Source: Sphingomonadales bacterium (GTDB taxonomy: Bacteria; Pseudomonadota; Alphaproteobacteria; Sphingomonadales; Sphingomonadaceae). From it: a stretch of DNA of 64,000 nucleotides. Shown one piece after another: positions 1 to 11,641 of this stretch; position 1 is the stretch's first letter; every line of letters starts with the position of its first letter. The position numbers and the translations under genes were made by a program. The stretch spans positions 1 through 64,000 of the forward strand of contig CANIRZ010000005.1 in the NCBI GenBank assembly GCA_947470185.1, given 5' to 3'. The notes beneath the pieces are model-generated. The model was not told the DNA's origin, did no database searches, and saw only the letters and a list, made by a program, of their open reading frames with translations.

Positions 1-731
1 ATTTCCTTAAGCTTTGCAACCAGCGCATCGACGTCGGCAACCTTGATACCGGCGCTACGCACGGGCGGTTCGACAACCTTCAGCGTCTTGAGGCGCGGGC
101 TAACATCAACGCCATAATCAGCAGGTGTTTTCTGCGCGAGTGGCTTCGACTTTGCTTTCATGATGTTGGGCAGCGACGCATAACGAGGCTCGTTCAAGCG
201 CAAATCCGTCGTGATGATGGCTGGCATCTTCAGCGACACTGTCTGCAAACCGCCATCGACTTCGCGCGCAACATGCACTGCGTCGCCAGATACGTTTACC
301 GTATTGGCAAAGGTGCCTTGCGGGCGACCCGTCAATGCAGCGAGCATCTGGCCGGTCTGGTTGGAGTCATCGTCAATCGCCTGCTTGCCAAGAATGACAA
401 GGCCAGGCTGTTCTTCTTCAACGATCTTCGCCAAGATCTTGGCAACACCCAAAGGCTCGACATCTTCAGCAACGACAAGGATCGCACGATCAGCGCCCAT
501 AGCAAGCGCCGTGCGCAATGTTTCTTGCGCCTTGTCCGGCCCAACCGACACCGCGATCACTTCCGTCGCAACGCCCTTTTCACGCAAACGCAAAGCTTCT
601 TCGATGGCGATTTCGTCAAACGGGTTCATGCTCATTTTGACGTTCGCTAAATCCACGCCCGAACCATCGGGCTTTACCCGCGGTTTTACGTTATAATCGA
701 TGACCCGCTTAACGGGGACGATGATCTTCAT
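1..731 (-). CDS. etfB: Electron transfer flavoprotein subunit beta (C-terminus beyond window edge)
   Basis: Reverse-strand translation [53 protein letters not shown]... from CAT at 729-731, typical EtfB; absent from ORF track because it runs off the edge. Confidence 0.93.
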   Translation of the reverse strand, partial: MKIIVPVKRVIDYNVKPRVKPDGSGVDLANVKMSMNPFDEIAIEEALRLREKGVATEVIAVSVGPDKAQETLRTALAMGADRAILVVAEDVEPLGVAKILAKIVEEEQPGLVILGKQAIDDDSNQTGQMLAALTGRPQGTFANTVNVSGDAVHVAREVDGGLQTVSLKMPAIITTDLRLNEPRYASLPNIMKAKSKPLAQKTPADYGVDVSPRLKTLKVVEPPVRSAGIKVADVDALVAKLKE

Positions 732-900
732 GTGCTCATCCTTCCATACCGACTCAATGGGACAGATAGATGCCATCCCAAACTGCTGTGCCTATGCTGA
801 CCGTTTACGTAAACGTCAAGTGCCTGATCAACCCGTGATATCGAACTTATTCAGCATTTCCGTCGGCCCTCGACGCATGTTGGGACCGACGGATACAATC

Positions 901-2109
901 TCAAGCTGCTTTGCGTACTTCTGCCACAATTTTCTCTGCTGCATCGCCCAGATCATTGGCCGACACGATTGGCAGGCCGCTATTGGCAAGGATGTCCTTG
1001 CCCTGCTGCACATTGGTGCCTTCAAGGCGGACAACGAGCGGCACCGACAGGTTCACTTCCTTTGCCGCAGCAACGATACCGTCCGCGATGATGTCGCATT
1101 TCATGATGCCACCGAAAATGTTTACCAATATGCCCTTCACGGCAGGGTCCTTCAGGATGATCTTGAACGCAGCCGTCACCTTCTCCTTCGAAGCGCCGCC
1201 ACCAACATCCAAGAAGTTGGCAGGGAATTCGCCGTTTAGCTTAATGATGTCCATCGTCGCCATCGCAAGGCCAGCGCCATTGACCATGCAGCCGATGTTG
1301 CCATCCAATTTAATGTAGGCAAGGTCATATTCCGACGCCTCGACTTCGGCAGGGTCTTCCTCTGTCAGGTCGCGCAATTCGGCGAGGTCTTTGTGACGGA
1401 ACATGGCATTGCCGTCGAATGCGACCTTAGCATCAAGCACCAACAACTCGTCGCCATTCTTGCCTTCGCAGACGGCGAGAGGGTTGATTTCGATCTGCTC
1501 GGCATCAGTGCCGATGAAAGCGCCGTAAAGCCCAGCAAGCACTGTCTGCGCCTGCTTGGCAAGATCGCCCGTCAGGCCAAGCGCCTTTGCAACACTGCGG
1601 CCATGGTGCGGTTGGAGGCCCGTGGCTGGATCAATGATGATCGTGTGGATTTTCTCGGGGCTGTCATGCGCCACGTCTTCGATGTTCATGCCGCCTTCGG
1701 TTGAGGCAACAACCGCAATCCGGCTGGTCGCACGGTCAACGAGCAGGGCGAGGTAAAATTCCTGCTTAATGTCGGCGCCGTCGGTGATGTACAGGCGGTT
1801 GACTTGCTTGCCTTCTGGACCAGTCTGGATCGTTACCAACGTGTTGCCCAACATGTCCTTGGCATGGGCCTCAACCTCATCCAGATTAAACGCCAGACGC
1901 ACGCCGCCTTTTGCGTCTGGGCCGAGCTCTTTGAACTTGCCCTTGCCGCGTCCGCCGGCATGAATTTGCGATTTCACCACATATAAGGGACCAGGCAATT
2001 GCTTAGCGGCGGCAACCGCATCTTCGACGCTCAATGCTGCGATACCGGCAGGGCAAGCCACACCGAATTTTGCGAGCAGTTCTTTGGCCTGATATTCATG
2101 GATATTCAT
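901..2109 (-). CDS. sucC: Succinyl-CoA ligase (ADP-forming) subunit beta
   Basis: [17 protein letters not shown]... 402 aa, [11 protein letters not shown]-grasp motif, typical SucC. Confidence 0.97.
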   Translation of the reverse strand: MNIHEYQAKELLAKFGVACPAGIAALSVEDAVAAAKQLPGPLYVVKSQIHAGGRGKGKFKELGPDAKGGVRLAFNLDEVEAHAKDMLGNTLVTIQTGPEGKQVNRLYITDGADIKQEFYLALLVDRATSRIAVVASTEGGMNIEDVAHDSPEKIHTIIIDPATGLQPHHGRSVAKALGLTGDLAKQAQTVLAGLYGAFIGTDAEQIEINPLAVCEGKNGDELLVLDAKVAFDGNAMFRHKDLAELRDLTEEDPAEVEASEYDLAYIKLDGNIGCMVNGAGLAMATMDIIKLNGEFPANFLDVGGGASKEKVTAAFKIILKDPAVKGILVNIFGGIMKCDIIADGIVAAAKEVNLSVPLVVRLEGTNVQQGKDILANSGLPIVSANDLGDAAEKIVAEVRKAA

Positions 2110-2275
2110 GGGAGATTACGTCCTCGGGAAAAGAGAGTTTCGGCGGATGCTTAAGCACAGACGCGCACTGAATGGAAGGCCTTGCGCCCATGTTTTTTGG
2201 TTCATGCAGGCGCGCGGACTGCGCAGAGAAATATGTTCCAGTGTCTGCCCCCTCCGTGCCTCTGCGCGCAAAAAT

Positions 2276-2890
2276 TCAAGGCAGTAAATTGAGCGCAACC
2301 AATTCGGCGCGGAGTGACGCTGCATCCGTAAAATGATGTGCGGCAAAGCCATTGTTTCGGGCGCTAACGACGTTGTCGTGATTGTCATCAATGAAAATGG
2401 CCTCACCCGGCTTCAGCTCGAAGCGATCCAACGCAAGTGCGTAGATGGCAGGGTCAGGCTTCACCAATTTTTCGGTTCCCGACACAATTATATCCTGAAA
2501 AAGGTCGAATATCGGCTGTGTCGGACGGAATCCTTCCCAGAATTCTGCCCCAAAATTGGTGATCGCAAACAACGGCACGCCGCTTTCGGCGAGTTCCTGC
2601 ACAATCTCCAACGACCCTGTGACGGGCCCGGGAATGGTCTCATTGAACCGGGGGGCATAGGCCGCAATCAACGTGGCATATTCTGGAAACTCAGCAATCC
2701 GCTCGGCAACCATATCGTCCAAAGCGCGACCCGCATCATGTTGAAAATGCCATTCCGGCGTCACGACATGGGTGACGAAAAACTCCAGCTCATCTTTGTC
2801 TGCGATCAGCTTGGCAAAAAGATAGCGCAGGTCCCATTCGAAAAGCACTTTGCCAACATCAAACACAACTGTGGTTATCTTCATGATCAC
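2276..2890 (-). CDS. HAD family phosphatase (YihX-like)
   Basis: N-terminal VFDVGKVLFEWD HAD motif I variant, FIDDNHDNV motif IV. Confidence 0.85.
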   Translation of the reverse strand: MIMKITTVVFDVGKVLFEWDLRYLFAKLIADKDELEFFVTHVVTPEWHFQHDAGRALDDMVAERIAEFPEYATLIAAYAPRFNETIPGPVTGSLEIVQELAESGVPLFAITNFGAEFWEGFRPTQPIFDLFQDIIVSGTEKLVKPDPAIYALALDRFELKPGEAIFIDDNHDNVVSARNNGFAAHHFTDAASLRAELVALNLLP

Positions 2891-2989
2891 AATTTCCTTA
2901 TCGACAGGCGCAAAAAAACCGCCCGCGAATCAGATTCGGAGCGGCATTTTGTGAGAGCCATCCGCCTGCAATGCGCAGGCAGGGTCAAA

Positions 2990-3115
2990 TTAACCCTGGC
3001 GCGCCTTAAAGCGTGGCTGGGTCTTGTTGATGACATACGTGCGGCCACGGCGGCGAATCACGCGATTATCGCGATGGCGGCCCTTGAGCGACTTCAGAGA
3101 ATTAACGACTTTCAT
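2990..3115 (-). CDS. rpmJ: 50S ribosomal protein L36 (cysteine-free form)
   Basis: Reverse-strand 41 aa [41 protein letters not shown]; below the length cutoff of the ORF track. Confidence 0.95.
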   Translation of the reverse strand: MKVVNSLKSLKGRHRDNRVIRRRGRTYVINKTQPRFKARQG

Positions 3116-3268
3116 CGGATTTGCCCGTCTAATAAATGCAAGAAGCTTGAATTGAAGGGGCGCTCCTATGGATCGGGCAGCGGAAAGTCAAGCGCGATTG
3201 GCCCTATTTGCGGATTAAGCCCCCATAGATTGTTGGATGTGGTAAGGGACAGCCTTAAGGATGTACCC

Positions 3269-3862
3269 ATGATGAAAAATGCTCGGCTTTTGCTGCTTCT
3301 CGCGCCTTCCCTCCTGACCGCTTGTGTCGTGCCAACTGGCCCGGTTGAGGTTACGCGCTTCAATCGCGCCGCAGAGGGCGTGCCGTATGGAGCCGGCAGC
3401 TTCGCTGTCGCGCTTGTTGGCGAATCGGCATCGGACAGCACGCTTTCCGGGTCGCCTTATCTTGCGGCCGTCGCGCGCGAAATGCAGCGGATTGGCTATC
3501 GCGATATAGGAGGCAATGCGGATGTGGTGGCAGAGATCCGTTTCGGTGCCACGATGATTCGTGCCGATCGACGCGCGCCTATATCGGTTGGCGTCGGAGG
3601 CTCCACGGGCAGCTATGGCTCCGGTCTGGGCATTGGCCTGAGCATTAATTTGAGCGGCGGTTCAGCAGCTCAGTTGCAGACAACATTGGCCGTTCGCATC
3701 GTCCGGCGCAGCGACCGGGTGGTGATCTGGGAAGGCACGGCGGTGCAATTGGCAAAGGCGGGCTCACCCGCCGCCCAACCCGGTATCGCCGCGTCCAAAT
3801 TGGCCGAAGCGTTGTTTAAAGACTTCCCCGGCGTGTCTGGTGAGACTATCCGCGTGCCATGA
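3269..3862 (+). CDS. DUF4136-like lipoprotein
   Basis: MMKNARLLLLLAPSLLTACVV lipobox, 197 aa; the longer ORF starting at 2333 is an artefactual extension. Confidence 0.7.
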   Translation: MMKNARLLLLLAPSLLTACVVPTGPVEVTRFNRAAEGVPYGAGSFAVALVGESASDSTLSGSPYLAAVAREMQRIGYRDIGGNADVVAEIRFGATMIRADRRAPISVGVGGSTGSYGSGLGIGLSINLSGGSAAQLQTTLAVRIVRRSDRVVIWEGTAVQLAKAGSPAAQPGIAASKLAEALFKDFPGVSGETIRVP

Positions 3863-3886
3863 CTTCATTGCGAGAGCGAACCAAAA

Positions 3887-5023
3887 ATGCCGATTACTGA
3901 CATCAACGCCGCCTTCGACAGCGGCAATATCATCGTCCATGCAATGCAGGGCAATGTGGCGACCCTTGGAATCCGCACGGACAAGGATTCGGAATTTGCA
4001 CAATGGTTCCACTTTCGCGTGGCGTGCACTTCAGGCGAGGAGCTGGAATTACGGATTACAGGCCTTGAGAGCAGCGCCTATCCCGGCGGCTGGCCCAATT
4101 ACCGCGCTTGCGTTTCCGAAGACCGCGATTATTGGGGTCGCGCTGATACCAGCTACGACAAGGCGGCGGATGGCGGCACGATGACCATCCGCTACACCCC
4201 CGCCAGCGATCTTGCATGGTTTGCTTATTTCGCGCCTTACAGCATGGAACGGCACCATGACCTGATAGCCGAGACGGCATTGCTTGAAGGCGTGACCTAT
4301 CGCTGCCTTGGCCACAGCCTTGAAGGGCAACCGATTGATTGCCTTGAAATGGGCAATGGCGAAACACAAGTCTGGCTGTACGCGCGCCAGCATCCGGGCG
4401 AAACGCAGGCCGAATATTGGATGGAAGGTGCGCTGGATATGCTCACCGACCTGAGCGATCCGCATACGCGCGTGTTGTTGGAAAAATGCCGTTTGCATAT
4501 CGTACCCAACTGCAATCCCGACGGAAGCTGCCGCGGACATTTGCGCACCAATTATCTGGGCATCAACCTGAACCGCGAATGGGCCGAACCGTCGGCGCAG
4601 CGTAGCCCCGAAGTGTTAGGTATCCGAAACGCGATGGATGAATCTGGCGTGCATTGGGCTATGGACATTCACGGCGATGAAGCGATTCCCGCAGCATTTA
4701 TGGCGGGGTTTGAAGGCATCCCGTCATGGACCGATAATCAGGGTGATCGCTATAATGCTTTCATCAACCACCTGTCGGCCCGCACCCCCGATTTCCAGAC
4801 CGAGCTGGGCTACCCCAAAGCTGGTCCCGGCAGGGCAAACCTGACCATGTCCACCAACCAACTGGCCGAACGCTTTGGCCCGTCGCACAATTGCGTCTCT
4901 ATGACGCTTGAAATGCCCTATAAAGACACCGTTCATGGCAACGACCCCGAACAAGGCTGGTCCCCCGAACGGTGCCGCCTGCTGGCCCGCGAATGCCTCG
5001 CGACACTAGCTGAGATGGTGTAA
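3887..5023 (+). CDS. M14-type cytosolic carboxypeptidase-like protein
   Basis: [15 protein letters not shown] zinc-ligand motif, NLNREW, N-terminal beta domain as in CCP/AGBL family. Confidence 0.85.
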   Translation: MPITDINAAFDSGNIIVHAMQGNVATLGIRTDKDSEFAQWFHFRVACTSGEELELRITGLESSAYPGGWPNYRACVSEDRDYWGRADTSYDKAADGGTMTIRYTPASDLAWFAYFAPYSMERHHDLIAETALLEGVTYRCLGHSLEGQPIDCLEMGNGETQVWLYARQHPGETQAEYWMEGALDMLTDLSDPHTRVLLEKCRLHIVPNCNPDGSCRGHLRTNYLGINLNREWAEPSAQRSPEVLGIRNAMDESGVHWAMDIHGDEAIPAAFMAGFEGIPSWTDNQGDRYNAFINHLSARTPDFQTELGYPKAGPGRANLTMSTNQLAERFGPSHNCVSMTLEMPYKDTVHGNDPEQGWSPERCRLLARECLATLAEMV

Positions 5024-5032
5024 ACTGCGAAT

Positions 5033-5488
5033 ATGCGGATTATCAAGGATGATTTAACGGGCGTTGAAATTCGCGCTTTGCTGGAGACGCACTTTGCGTC
5101 GATGTTGGCCAGCTCGCCAGCTGAAAGCTGCCATTTCCTCGACTTTGATGGGCTGAATGCGCCGGATGTCACCTTTTGGTCGATTTGGGACGGGGAGGCG
5201 CTCGCGGGGTGCGGGGCGTTGAAAGAGCACACGCGCGAACATGGCGAGGTCAAATCGATGCGCACCCATGCCGATCATTTGCGCAAAGGCACTGGCGCGG
5301 CGATGCTGAGGCACATCATCTCGCAAGCGCGTCAACGCGGGTATGTGCGGCTAAGCCTTGAAACAGGTTCGTCCGATGCCTTTGCACCCGCGCGTGCATT
5401 ATATGAAGCCTATGGCTTTGAATATTGCCCACCCTTTTGCGATTATGTCGAAGACCCGTTTAGCCGTTTCATGACCTTGGCGATTTGA
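5033..5488 (+). CDS. GNAT family N-acetyltransferase
   Basis: EVKSMRTHADHLRKGTGAAMLRHII acetyl-CoA binding motif. Confidence 0.85.
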   Translation: MRIIKDDLTGVEIRALLETHFASMLASSPAESCHFLDFDGLNAPDVTFWSIWDGEALAGCGALKEHTREHGEVKSMRTHADHLRKGTGAAMLRHIISQARQRGYVRLSLETGSSDAFAPARALYEAYGFEYCPPFCDYVEDPFSRFMTLAI

Positions 5489-5530
5489 CCAACTTGCGTT
5501 AGGGCGCGGTCAAACAACGAAGGAACTCCC

Positions 5531-6214
5531 ATGCCAAAACTTATCCTCATTCGCCACGGACAGTCCCAATGGAATCTGGAAAACCGGTTCACCGGTTGGT
5601 GGGATGTTGACGTAACCGAAAAAGGCGCAGCCGAAGCGTGGGCCGCGGGCGAATTGATGAAGGCCAAGGGCATCGCCCCTGATGTCGCCTTTACCAGCGT
5701 GCAGACGCGCGCGATCAAAACGCTCAATCTGGCTCTTGAGGCCATGGGGCGCTTGTGGGTTCCGGCCACCAAGAACTGGCAATTGAATGAGCGGCATTAT
5801 GGCGGGCTTACAGGGCTGGACAAGGCAGAGACGGCGGCGAAGCATGGTGACGATCAGGTGAAGGTATGGCGCCGCAGCTTTGATATCCCGCCGCCGCCGC
5901 TTGATGCTGGATCGCCTTATGACCTATCTTCTGACCCGCGCTACGCGGGCATAGATATCCCCGCCTCAGAAAGCCTGAAAGACACTATCAACCGTGTTTT
6001 GCCTTATTGGGACAGCGCGATAGTGCCGGAATTACAGGCGGGAAAAACCGTTTTGATTTCGGCGCACGGCAACAGCTTGCGCGCGCTGGTCAAGCATTTG
6101 TCCGGCATTTCGGATGCCGACATAAGCGGCCTCGAAATCCCCACGGGGCAACCCATCGTGTATGAATTGGACGACAATTTGAACGGCGACTATTACTATC
6201 TTTCCGAGCGCTAA
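5531..6214 (+). CDS. gpmA: 2,3-bisphosphoglycerate-dependent phosphoglycerate mutase
   Basis: [24 protein letters not shown], typical dPGM. Confidence 0.95.
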   Translation: MPKLILIRHGQSQWNLENRFTGWWDVDVTEKGAAEAWAAGELMKAKGIAPDVAFTSVQTRAIKTLNLALEAMGRLWVPATKNWQLNERHYGGLTGLDKAETAAKHGDDQVKVWRRSFDIPPPPLDAGSPYDLSSDPRYAGIDIPASESLKDTINRVLPYWDSAIVPELQAGKTVLISAHGNSLRALVKHLSGISDADISGLEIPTGQPIVYELDDNLNGDYYYLSER

Positions 6215-6329
6215 TGGCGCTCGGCCTCCGCGCCCTAGAACTTTGGCGGCTTAAGCGTCGTTGCTGGATTGCGCCTTTTGCGCCGCAAGGCTAAGGCCTT
6301 TGCTATTGAAGGTGTCGGGGGAGTGACAG

Positions 6330-6818
6330 ATGACCGAAGCAGCGCCGCTTATTGGCATTATCATGGGAAGCCGTTCGGATTGGGAAACCATGCGTGAGGC
6401 TTCAGCGACACTGGCTACGCTCCAAATCCCACATGAATGCAAAGTGGTGTCTGCGCATCGCACGCCCGAACGCTTGTATGATTATGCAAAAGGCGCGGTT
6501 GGGCGTGGCTTGAAATGCATCATTGCTGGCGCAGGCGGCGCGGCACATTTGCCCGGCATGGCGGCGTCCATGACGCGGCTGCCAGTGCTTGGCGTACCTG
6601 TGCAGTCCAAGGCGCTGGACGGGATGGACAGCCTTTTGTCCATCGTCCAGATGCCTGCCGGAATTCCAGTGGGAACCTTAGCCATTGGCAAGGCGGGCGC
6701 AACAAACGCGGCCTTGCTGGCGGCGGCAATGCTGGCAAATGAGGATGCGGCGCTTGCCCAACGGCTCGATGCATGGCGCGCAGCACAAACGGCGTCGGTC
6801 GCCGAAACGCCCGAATAA
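6330..6818 (+). CDS. purE: 5-(carboxyamino)imidazole ribonucleotide mutase
   Basis: [13 protein letters not shown] and [13 protein letters not shown] PurE motifs; followed by purK. Confidence 0.97.
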   Translation: MTEAAPLIGIIMGSRSDWETMREASATLATLQIPHECKVVSAHRTPERLYDYAKGAVGRGLKCIIAGAGGAAHLPGMAASMTRLPVLGVPVQSKALDGMDSLLSIVQMPAGIPVGTLAIGKAGATNAALLAAAMLANEDAALAQRLDAWRAAQTASVAETPE

Positions 6819-6827
6819 GTTTGCGAG

Positions 6828-7898
6828 ATGGCTGCGTTACCCCCTGGTTCAACTATTGGAATATTAGGCGGCGGTCAGCTTGGCCGTATGCTTGCGGTCG
6901 CCGCTGCGCAATTGGGCTATCGTTGCCATATTTACGCGCCACCGGGTGATAATGTCGCGTGCGATGTGGGCGCCGCATATACTGTCGCCGAATATGATGA
7001 TTTGGCCGCACTGAAGGCATTTGCCAACGCTTGCGATGTTGTCACCTTCGAATTTGAAAATGTGCCCGTGCCGCCGCTTGAAACGATCACTGGCCTTGTT
7101 CCGGTTTACCCACCGCTCAAAGCATTGGAAGTAGCGCAGGATCGGGCTGCGGAAAAAAATTTCGTGCGTGCGCTTGGCGGGAAGACAGCTGAATTTGCTG
7201 TGGCGCAGGACGAGAGTGCATTGCCCGCGGCGATTGACGCAGTTGGCATGCCCTGCATCCTGAAAACCATCCGCTTTGGTTATGACGGCAAGGGACAGGC
7301 GCGGATCACGGCGCGGAGCGACATTGCCGGCGCGTGGGAACGGACGGGTGCCCAGCCCGTCATTGCCGAGGCCATGGTGGCGTTTGATGCAGAATACTCG
7401 GTGATATTGGTGCGCGGCCAAGATGGCGAAATCCGTTTTTGGGACAGCCCGCGCAATCTGCATGTCGGTGGCGTCCTTGCGACATCGACGCTGCCGTCGG
7501 GCACTTTGGTTGAAAGCCAGCAGGAAGACGCGCGCGCGCTGGCCGCAGCGGTCGCATCGGCGCTAGACTATGTCGGCGTGTTCACCGCCGAATTCTTTGC
7601 CGGTGCGCAAGGCCCAGTATTCAACGAAATCGCACCGCGCGTGCACAATAGCGGGCATTGGACCATCGAAGGTGCGGCAACCAGTCAGTTTGAAAACCAC
7701 ATTCGCGCCATTTGCAGCCTGCCGCTTGGCGCGACGGACACGGTTGCTCAACGGGTGGAAATGGAAAACCTGATTGGCGACGATGGCGACCGATTTGAGC
7801 AGATTTTATCTGACCCTGCGGCAAGCCTGCATCTGTATGGCAAGGCCGAAGCGCGGCCGGGGCGAAAAATAGGCCACGTCACCCGCTTGTATCGGTAA
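6828..7898 (+). CDS. purK: 5-(carboxyamino)imidazole ribonucleotide synthase
   Basis: GILGGGQLGRMLAVAAAQLGYRCHIY, ATP-grasp PurK. Confidence 0.97.
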   Translation: MAALPPGSTIGILGGGQLGRMLAVAAAQLGYRCHIYAPPGDNVACDVGAAYTVAEYDDLAALKAFANACDVVTFEFENVPVPPLETITGLVPVYPPLKALEVAQDRAAEKNFVRALGGKTAEFAVAQDESALPAAIDAVGMPCILKTIRFGYDGKGQARITARSDIAGAWERTGAQPVIAEAMVAFDAEYSVILVRGQDGEIRFWDSPRNLHVGGVLATSTLPSGTLVESQQEDARALAAAVASALDYVGVFTAEFFAGAQGPVFNEIAPRVHNSGHWTIEGAATSQFENHIRAICSLPLGATDTVAQRVEMENLIGDDGDRFEQILSDPAASLHLYGKAEARPGRKIGHVTRLYR

Positions 7899-7921
7899 GA
7901 AAAAGTCTGCAAGACGGACGG

Positions 7922-8419
7922 ATGAATCATCCCGAAATCGTTCTTGTCCTCGCCCGCGCCGTTAATGGGACAATCGGGAAGGACGGTGGCATGCCATGGC
8001 ACATTCCCGCTGACCTGCGCCATTTTAAGCAGGTCACCAAAGGACGGCCAATGATCATGGGCCGCAAGACCTTTGACAGCCTGCCTGGCTTGCTCGACGG
8101 ACGCCGCCACATCGTGCTCACCCGCGACACAGCTTGGGAGGAAGAGGGCGCCGAGGTTGTCCATTCGGTTGAGGACGCGTTGAAGCGCGCCAATGGGCCG
8201 CATGTGTGCGTCATCGGCGGGGCGGAGATTTACGAATTGTTCTTGCCGCTTGCTGACCGCATAGAACTCACCGAAATCGATGCCAATCCCGAAGGCGATG
8301 CATCAGTGCCCGCCTTTGACATGTCCATATGGGAAGAAATCGAGCGCGTGGGACACGAAGCCGAAGGCGGCGCTCCGTCCTTCGATTTTGTAACGCTGGT
8401 GCGGCGGGAAGCTGCCTAA
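7922..8419 (+). CDS. folA: Dihydrofolate reductase
   Basis: LVLARAVNGTIGKDGGMPWHIPADLRHFKQVTKGRPMIMGRKTFDSL. Confidence 0.96.
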   Translation: MNHPEIVLVLARAVNGTIGKDGGMPWHIPADLRHFKQVTKGRPMIMGRKTFDSLPGLLDGRRHIVLTRDTAWEEEGAEVVHSVEDALKRANGPHVCVIGGAEIYELFLPLADRIELTEIDANPEGDASVPAFDMSIWEEIERVGHEAEGGAPSFDFVTLVRREAA

Positions 8420-8442
8420 ATATCAACGTGCAGGGGGGATAT

Positions 8443-9627
8443 ATGCGTAAAAGATTTTGGATTCCGGCGACATTGATTGCCGCTGCCGCTGTAGGATTCT
8501 TTGGGTTCCTGCCGGGCTATGTCGAAGGATCGATGAACCAGGTTGACGGCAAAGCGTTGATTGCGGTCAGTGACGAAGCCAAGGCTCTGCACAAGACGTT
8601 GAACATCGTGGACCTGCACAGCGACACGTTGATGTGGGACCGCAACCTCAATGACCGTGCGTCACGCGGCCATGTGGATTTGCCGCGCTTGCAAGATGGC
8701 AATGTTGCGTTGCAGTTATTTTCGTCCGTTACAAAGACGCCAAAGAACCAGAATTATGACGGCAATGGCGCCGATAGCGACAACATCACCTTGCTCACCT
8801 TTGCGCAGTTGCAGCCTGTGAAGACATGGCATTCTTTGGTCGAACGGTCATTATATCATGCGGCTAAACGTGGTGATGCCGTTGCGGGTTCGAACGGCGC
8901 GTTGGCAGCGGTGGATTCAGCCGCCGACTTGGACACATTGCTTGCCGCACGGCAAACAGCTCTGCGTCCGGTCGGGGCGATGCTCACGATCGAAGGCCTC
9001 CAGAATTTGGAAGGTAAAGCGTCCAATCTTGACCGGTTGTATGATGCCGGCTTCCGTATGGCTGGGCTCACCCATTTCTTTGACAATGAACTGGGCGGAT
9101 CAATGCATGGCCTGAAAAAAGGCGGATTGACCCCTTTTGGTCGCGACATTGTCCGGCGAATGGAGGCGAAGGGTATGATTGTCGATATCGCCCATCTTAG
9201 CCATGCCGGTGTTGCCGAAGTGTTGGCGATGGCCACGCGGCCAGTGGTCTCCAGCCATGGCGGTGTGCAGGCGACATGTAAGGTCAACCGCAACCTGACT
9301 GACGACGAAGTGCGCGGCGTCGCCAAAACCGGCGGTGTTATAGGCATTGGCTATTGGGATGGCGCAATCTGTTCAACCGATCCACGCGCTGCCGCCAAAG
9401 CGATGAAGCATGTCCGCGATCTTGTGGGCATTCAGCATGTGGCTTTGGGGTCGGACTATGACGGCGCAACCACAGTGCGTTTCGACACGTCGCAATTGGT
9501 TCAAGTGACGCAAGCATTGATGGACGAAGGCTTCACGGCGCAAGAAATCCGTGCCGTCATGGGTGAAAATGCCCTGCGCGTCATTCGTGCAGGGTTGGTT
9601 CCGATGCCAAAGGCTTCCGCAGTATAA
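8443..9627 (+). CDS. Membrane dipeptidase (peptidase M19)
   Basis: MRKRFWIPATLIAAAAVGFFGF signal/TM then IVDLHSDTLMW, VSSHGGV, ALGSDYDG motifs. Confidence 0.9.
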   Translation: MRKRFWIPATLIAAAAVGFFGFLPGYVEGSMNQVDGKALIAVSDEAKALHKTLNIVDLHSDTLMWDRNLNDRASRGHVDLPRLQDGNVALQLFSSVTKTPKNQNYDGNGADSDNITLLTFAQLQPVKTWHSLVERSLYHAAKRGDAVAGSNGALAAVDSAADLDTLLAARQTALRPVGAMLTIEGLQNLEGKASNLDRLYDAGFRMAGLTHFFDNELGGSMHGLKKGGLTPFGRDIVRRMEAKGMIVDIAHLSHAGVAEVLAMATRPVVSSHGGVQATCKVNRNLTDDEVRGVAKTGGVIGIGYWDGAICSTDPRAAAKAMKHVRDLVGIQHVALGSDYDGATTVRFDTSQLVQVTQALMDEGFTAQEIRAVMGENALRVIRAGLVPMPKASAV

Positions 9628-10565
9628 TGACCATTCCGCGCCTTTCTGCTAAAGACCGCATGCCTGACGCTTTGCGCGGCGGGGTCGTGGCCTTGGGCAA
9701 TTTTGATGGCTTCCATTTGGGGCACCAAGCAGTGGCCGGTGAAGCCATAGCGCAGGCCAAGGCCGCTGGCAGCGCGGCCATTATCGCCACATTTGATCCG
9801 CATCCCGTGCGCTTCTTTGCGCCGCAATCACCTTGGTTCCGGCTGACAACACTTGATCAGCGGCAGCGCCTTTTCGAAGCTGCGGGCGCGGATGCGATGT
9901 TGGTGTTCGATTTCGATGCGGAACTTGCCGCGACCAGTGCAGACGATTTCATTGTCAAATTGCTGATCGAGCGGCTTGGGTTTTCGGCGGTAGTCACTGG
10001 CGAGGACTTTACTTTTGGCAAAGCGCGTGGCGGCAATATCAATGTGCTGCGCGAGATTGGCGCCACGCACGGGCTTTCCTCCTCTGCGATGGGCCCTGTG
10101 GTCGATGACGCAGGTGTCATCTCGTCAAGCCGCGTTCGCACTGCGTTGCAAGACGGCAACTGCGCAACCGCAACCGCATTGCTCACGCGGCCTTTTGCCG
10201 TTGAAGGCGTTGTCCAGCATGGCGACAAAAACGGCCGACTCTTGGGCTTTCCTACGGCCAATATCGACATGGGCCATTATCTGCGCCCACGTTACGGCAT
10301 TTATGCGGTGAAGGGGCGGTTGCCCGATGGCCGCGTGTTGAACGGCGCGGCAAACCTTGGCATCCGCCCGACCTTTGACCCACCCAAGGAATTGCTTGAG
10401 CCACATTTCTTCGACTTTGCCGAAGATTTATATGGCCAGAATATCGAGATTGAGTTCCACGCCTTCATTCGCGGTGAGGCCAAGTTTGATAGCCTAGACG
10501 CGCTGATGGCGCAGATGGCGAAAGATTGCGCATTGGCAAAAAATATTTTGTTATCAAGTACTTGA
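9627..10565 (+). CDS. ribF: Bifunctional riboflavin kinase/FAD synthetase
   Basis: VVALGNFDGFHLGHQAV, FTFGKARGGN, GFPTANIDM. Confidence 0.96.
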   Translation: MTIPRLSAKDRMPDALRGGVVALGNFDGFHLGHQAVAGEAIAQAKAAGSAAIIATFDPHPVRFFAPQSPWFRLTTLDQRQRLFEAAGADAMLVFDFDAELAATSADDFIVKLLIERLGFSAVVTGEDFTFGKARGGNINVLREIGATHGLSSSAMGPVVDDAGVISSSRVRTALQDGNCATATALLTRPFAVEGVVQHGDKNGRLLGFPTANIDMGHYLRPRYGIYAVKGRLPDGRVLNGAANLGIRPTFDPPKELLEPHFFDFAEDLYGQNIEIEFHAFIRGEAKFDSLDALMAQMAKDCALAKNILLSST

Positions 10566-10599
10566 TTGATTATCCATTGTCCAGCCGTTAGGCCGTAGG

Positions 10600-10617
10600 T
10601 TCCCGCTTTCGCGGGAA
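10600..10617. repeat. REP-like palindrome TTCCCGC-TTTC-GCGGGAA
   Basis: 7 bp perfect stem; related palindromes at 37124 and 37226. Confidence 0.6.
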
Positions 10618-11633
10618 TGACAAAGATGTTGGAGCAGAACCTTCATGAATCTATCTCGTCGCAAAAAAAAGCTTTGGCGGTCGTTGTGGTCATTCTCCTC
10701 GGCCTGACCCTGCTTAATGCAACTTGGCTTGCGCCGACGCCCGCGGGCAAGCCAAAGCTCATCGCGCATCGCGGGGTTTATCACCTCTATGATAAACGCG
10801 CCGCATTTGGCCGTGACACCTGCACCGCGCGTTTCATACGCCCACCCGATCATGATGTGTTCGAAAACACCATTGCCTCAATTCAGATGGCGGCGGGGCT
10901 GGGGGGCGATATGGTCGAAATTGATGTCGCACCGACCAAGGATGGCAAAATGGTGCTGTTCCACGATTGGACGGTCGATTGTCGTACCAATGGCAAAGGC
11001 GAAACCCGCGACCTGACACTATCGGAGTTGAAGGCGCTCGACATTGGCTATGGCTATACGACTGATGGCGGAAAGACATTCCCGTTGCGTGGCAAGGGTG
11101 TCGGGCAAATTCCGACAGTCGAAGAAGCACTGGCCGCCTTGCCCGCACAGCCGTTGCTGTTCAACTTCAAGTCGAAAAATCCGGCTGAGGCGGACGAGTT
11201 GTTCGCCATATTGAAAGCATCTGGCCGGGATTATGAAAAGCTTGGTGATGCCTTTTACGGCGGACAACGCCCGGTGGATCGCATACGACAACTCGCGCCC
11301 AAGAACTGGGCCTTTAACATGAAAGGCGAGGCGAAGGCCTGCACCAAGGATTATGTCCTGTACGGCTGGACTGGAATCGTTCCGGACAGCTGTCGTAATG
11401 GCGTGTTGGTAATCCCGGTTAATTATCAATGGCCGATGTGGGGCTGGCCCAACCGCCTGATCGCTCGCATGGAAAGCGTCGGCGCGAAAATCATCGTGGT
11501 GGGGCCGCATGAAAGCGGTAAGTCGAACGAGGGGCTTTCGGATGTGCATGATCTTAGAAAAATACCTGCGAGCTACAACGGGTATATCTGGGTTGAGGAC
11601 ATCTGGGCCATCGGGCCAGCGTTGCGGCGGTGA
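10617..11633 (+). CDS. Glycerophosphodiester phosphodiesterase family protein
   Basis: KLIAHRGVYH...ENTIASIQMA...EIDVAPTKDGKMVLFHDWTVD; exact start uncertain. Confidence 0.85.
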   Translation: MTKMLEQNLHESISSQKKALAVVVVILLGLTLLNATWLAPTPAGKPKLIAHRGVYHLYDKRAAFGRDTCTARFIRPPDHDVFENTIASIQMAAGLGGDMVEIDVAPTKDGKMVLFHDWTVDCRTNGKGETRDLTLSELKALDIGYGYTTDGGKTFPLRGKGVGQIPTVEEALAALPAQPLLFNFKSKNPAEADELFAILKASGRDYEKLGDAFYGGQRPVDRIRQLAPKNWAFNMKGEAKACTKDYVLYGWTGIVPDSCRNGVLVIPVNYQWPMWGWPNRLIARMESVGAKIIVVGPHESGKSNEGLSDVHDLRKIPASYNGYIWVEDIWAIGPALRR

Positions 11634-11641
11634 TCATGCCA

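Noticed and set aside
2333-3268. 509 aa + strand ORF from 2333 upstream of the DUF4136 lipoprotein
   Set aside because: The N-terminal part is antisense to the HAD gene and rpmJ; the real gene starts at the signal peptide at 3269
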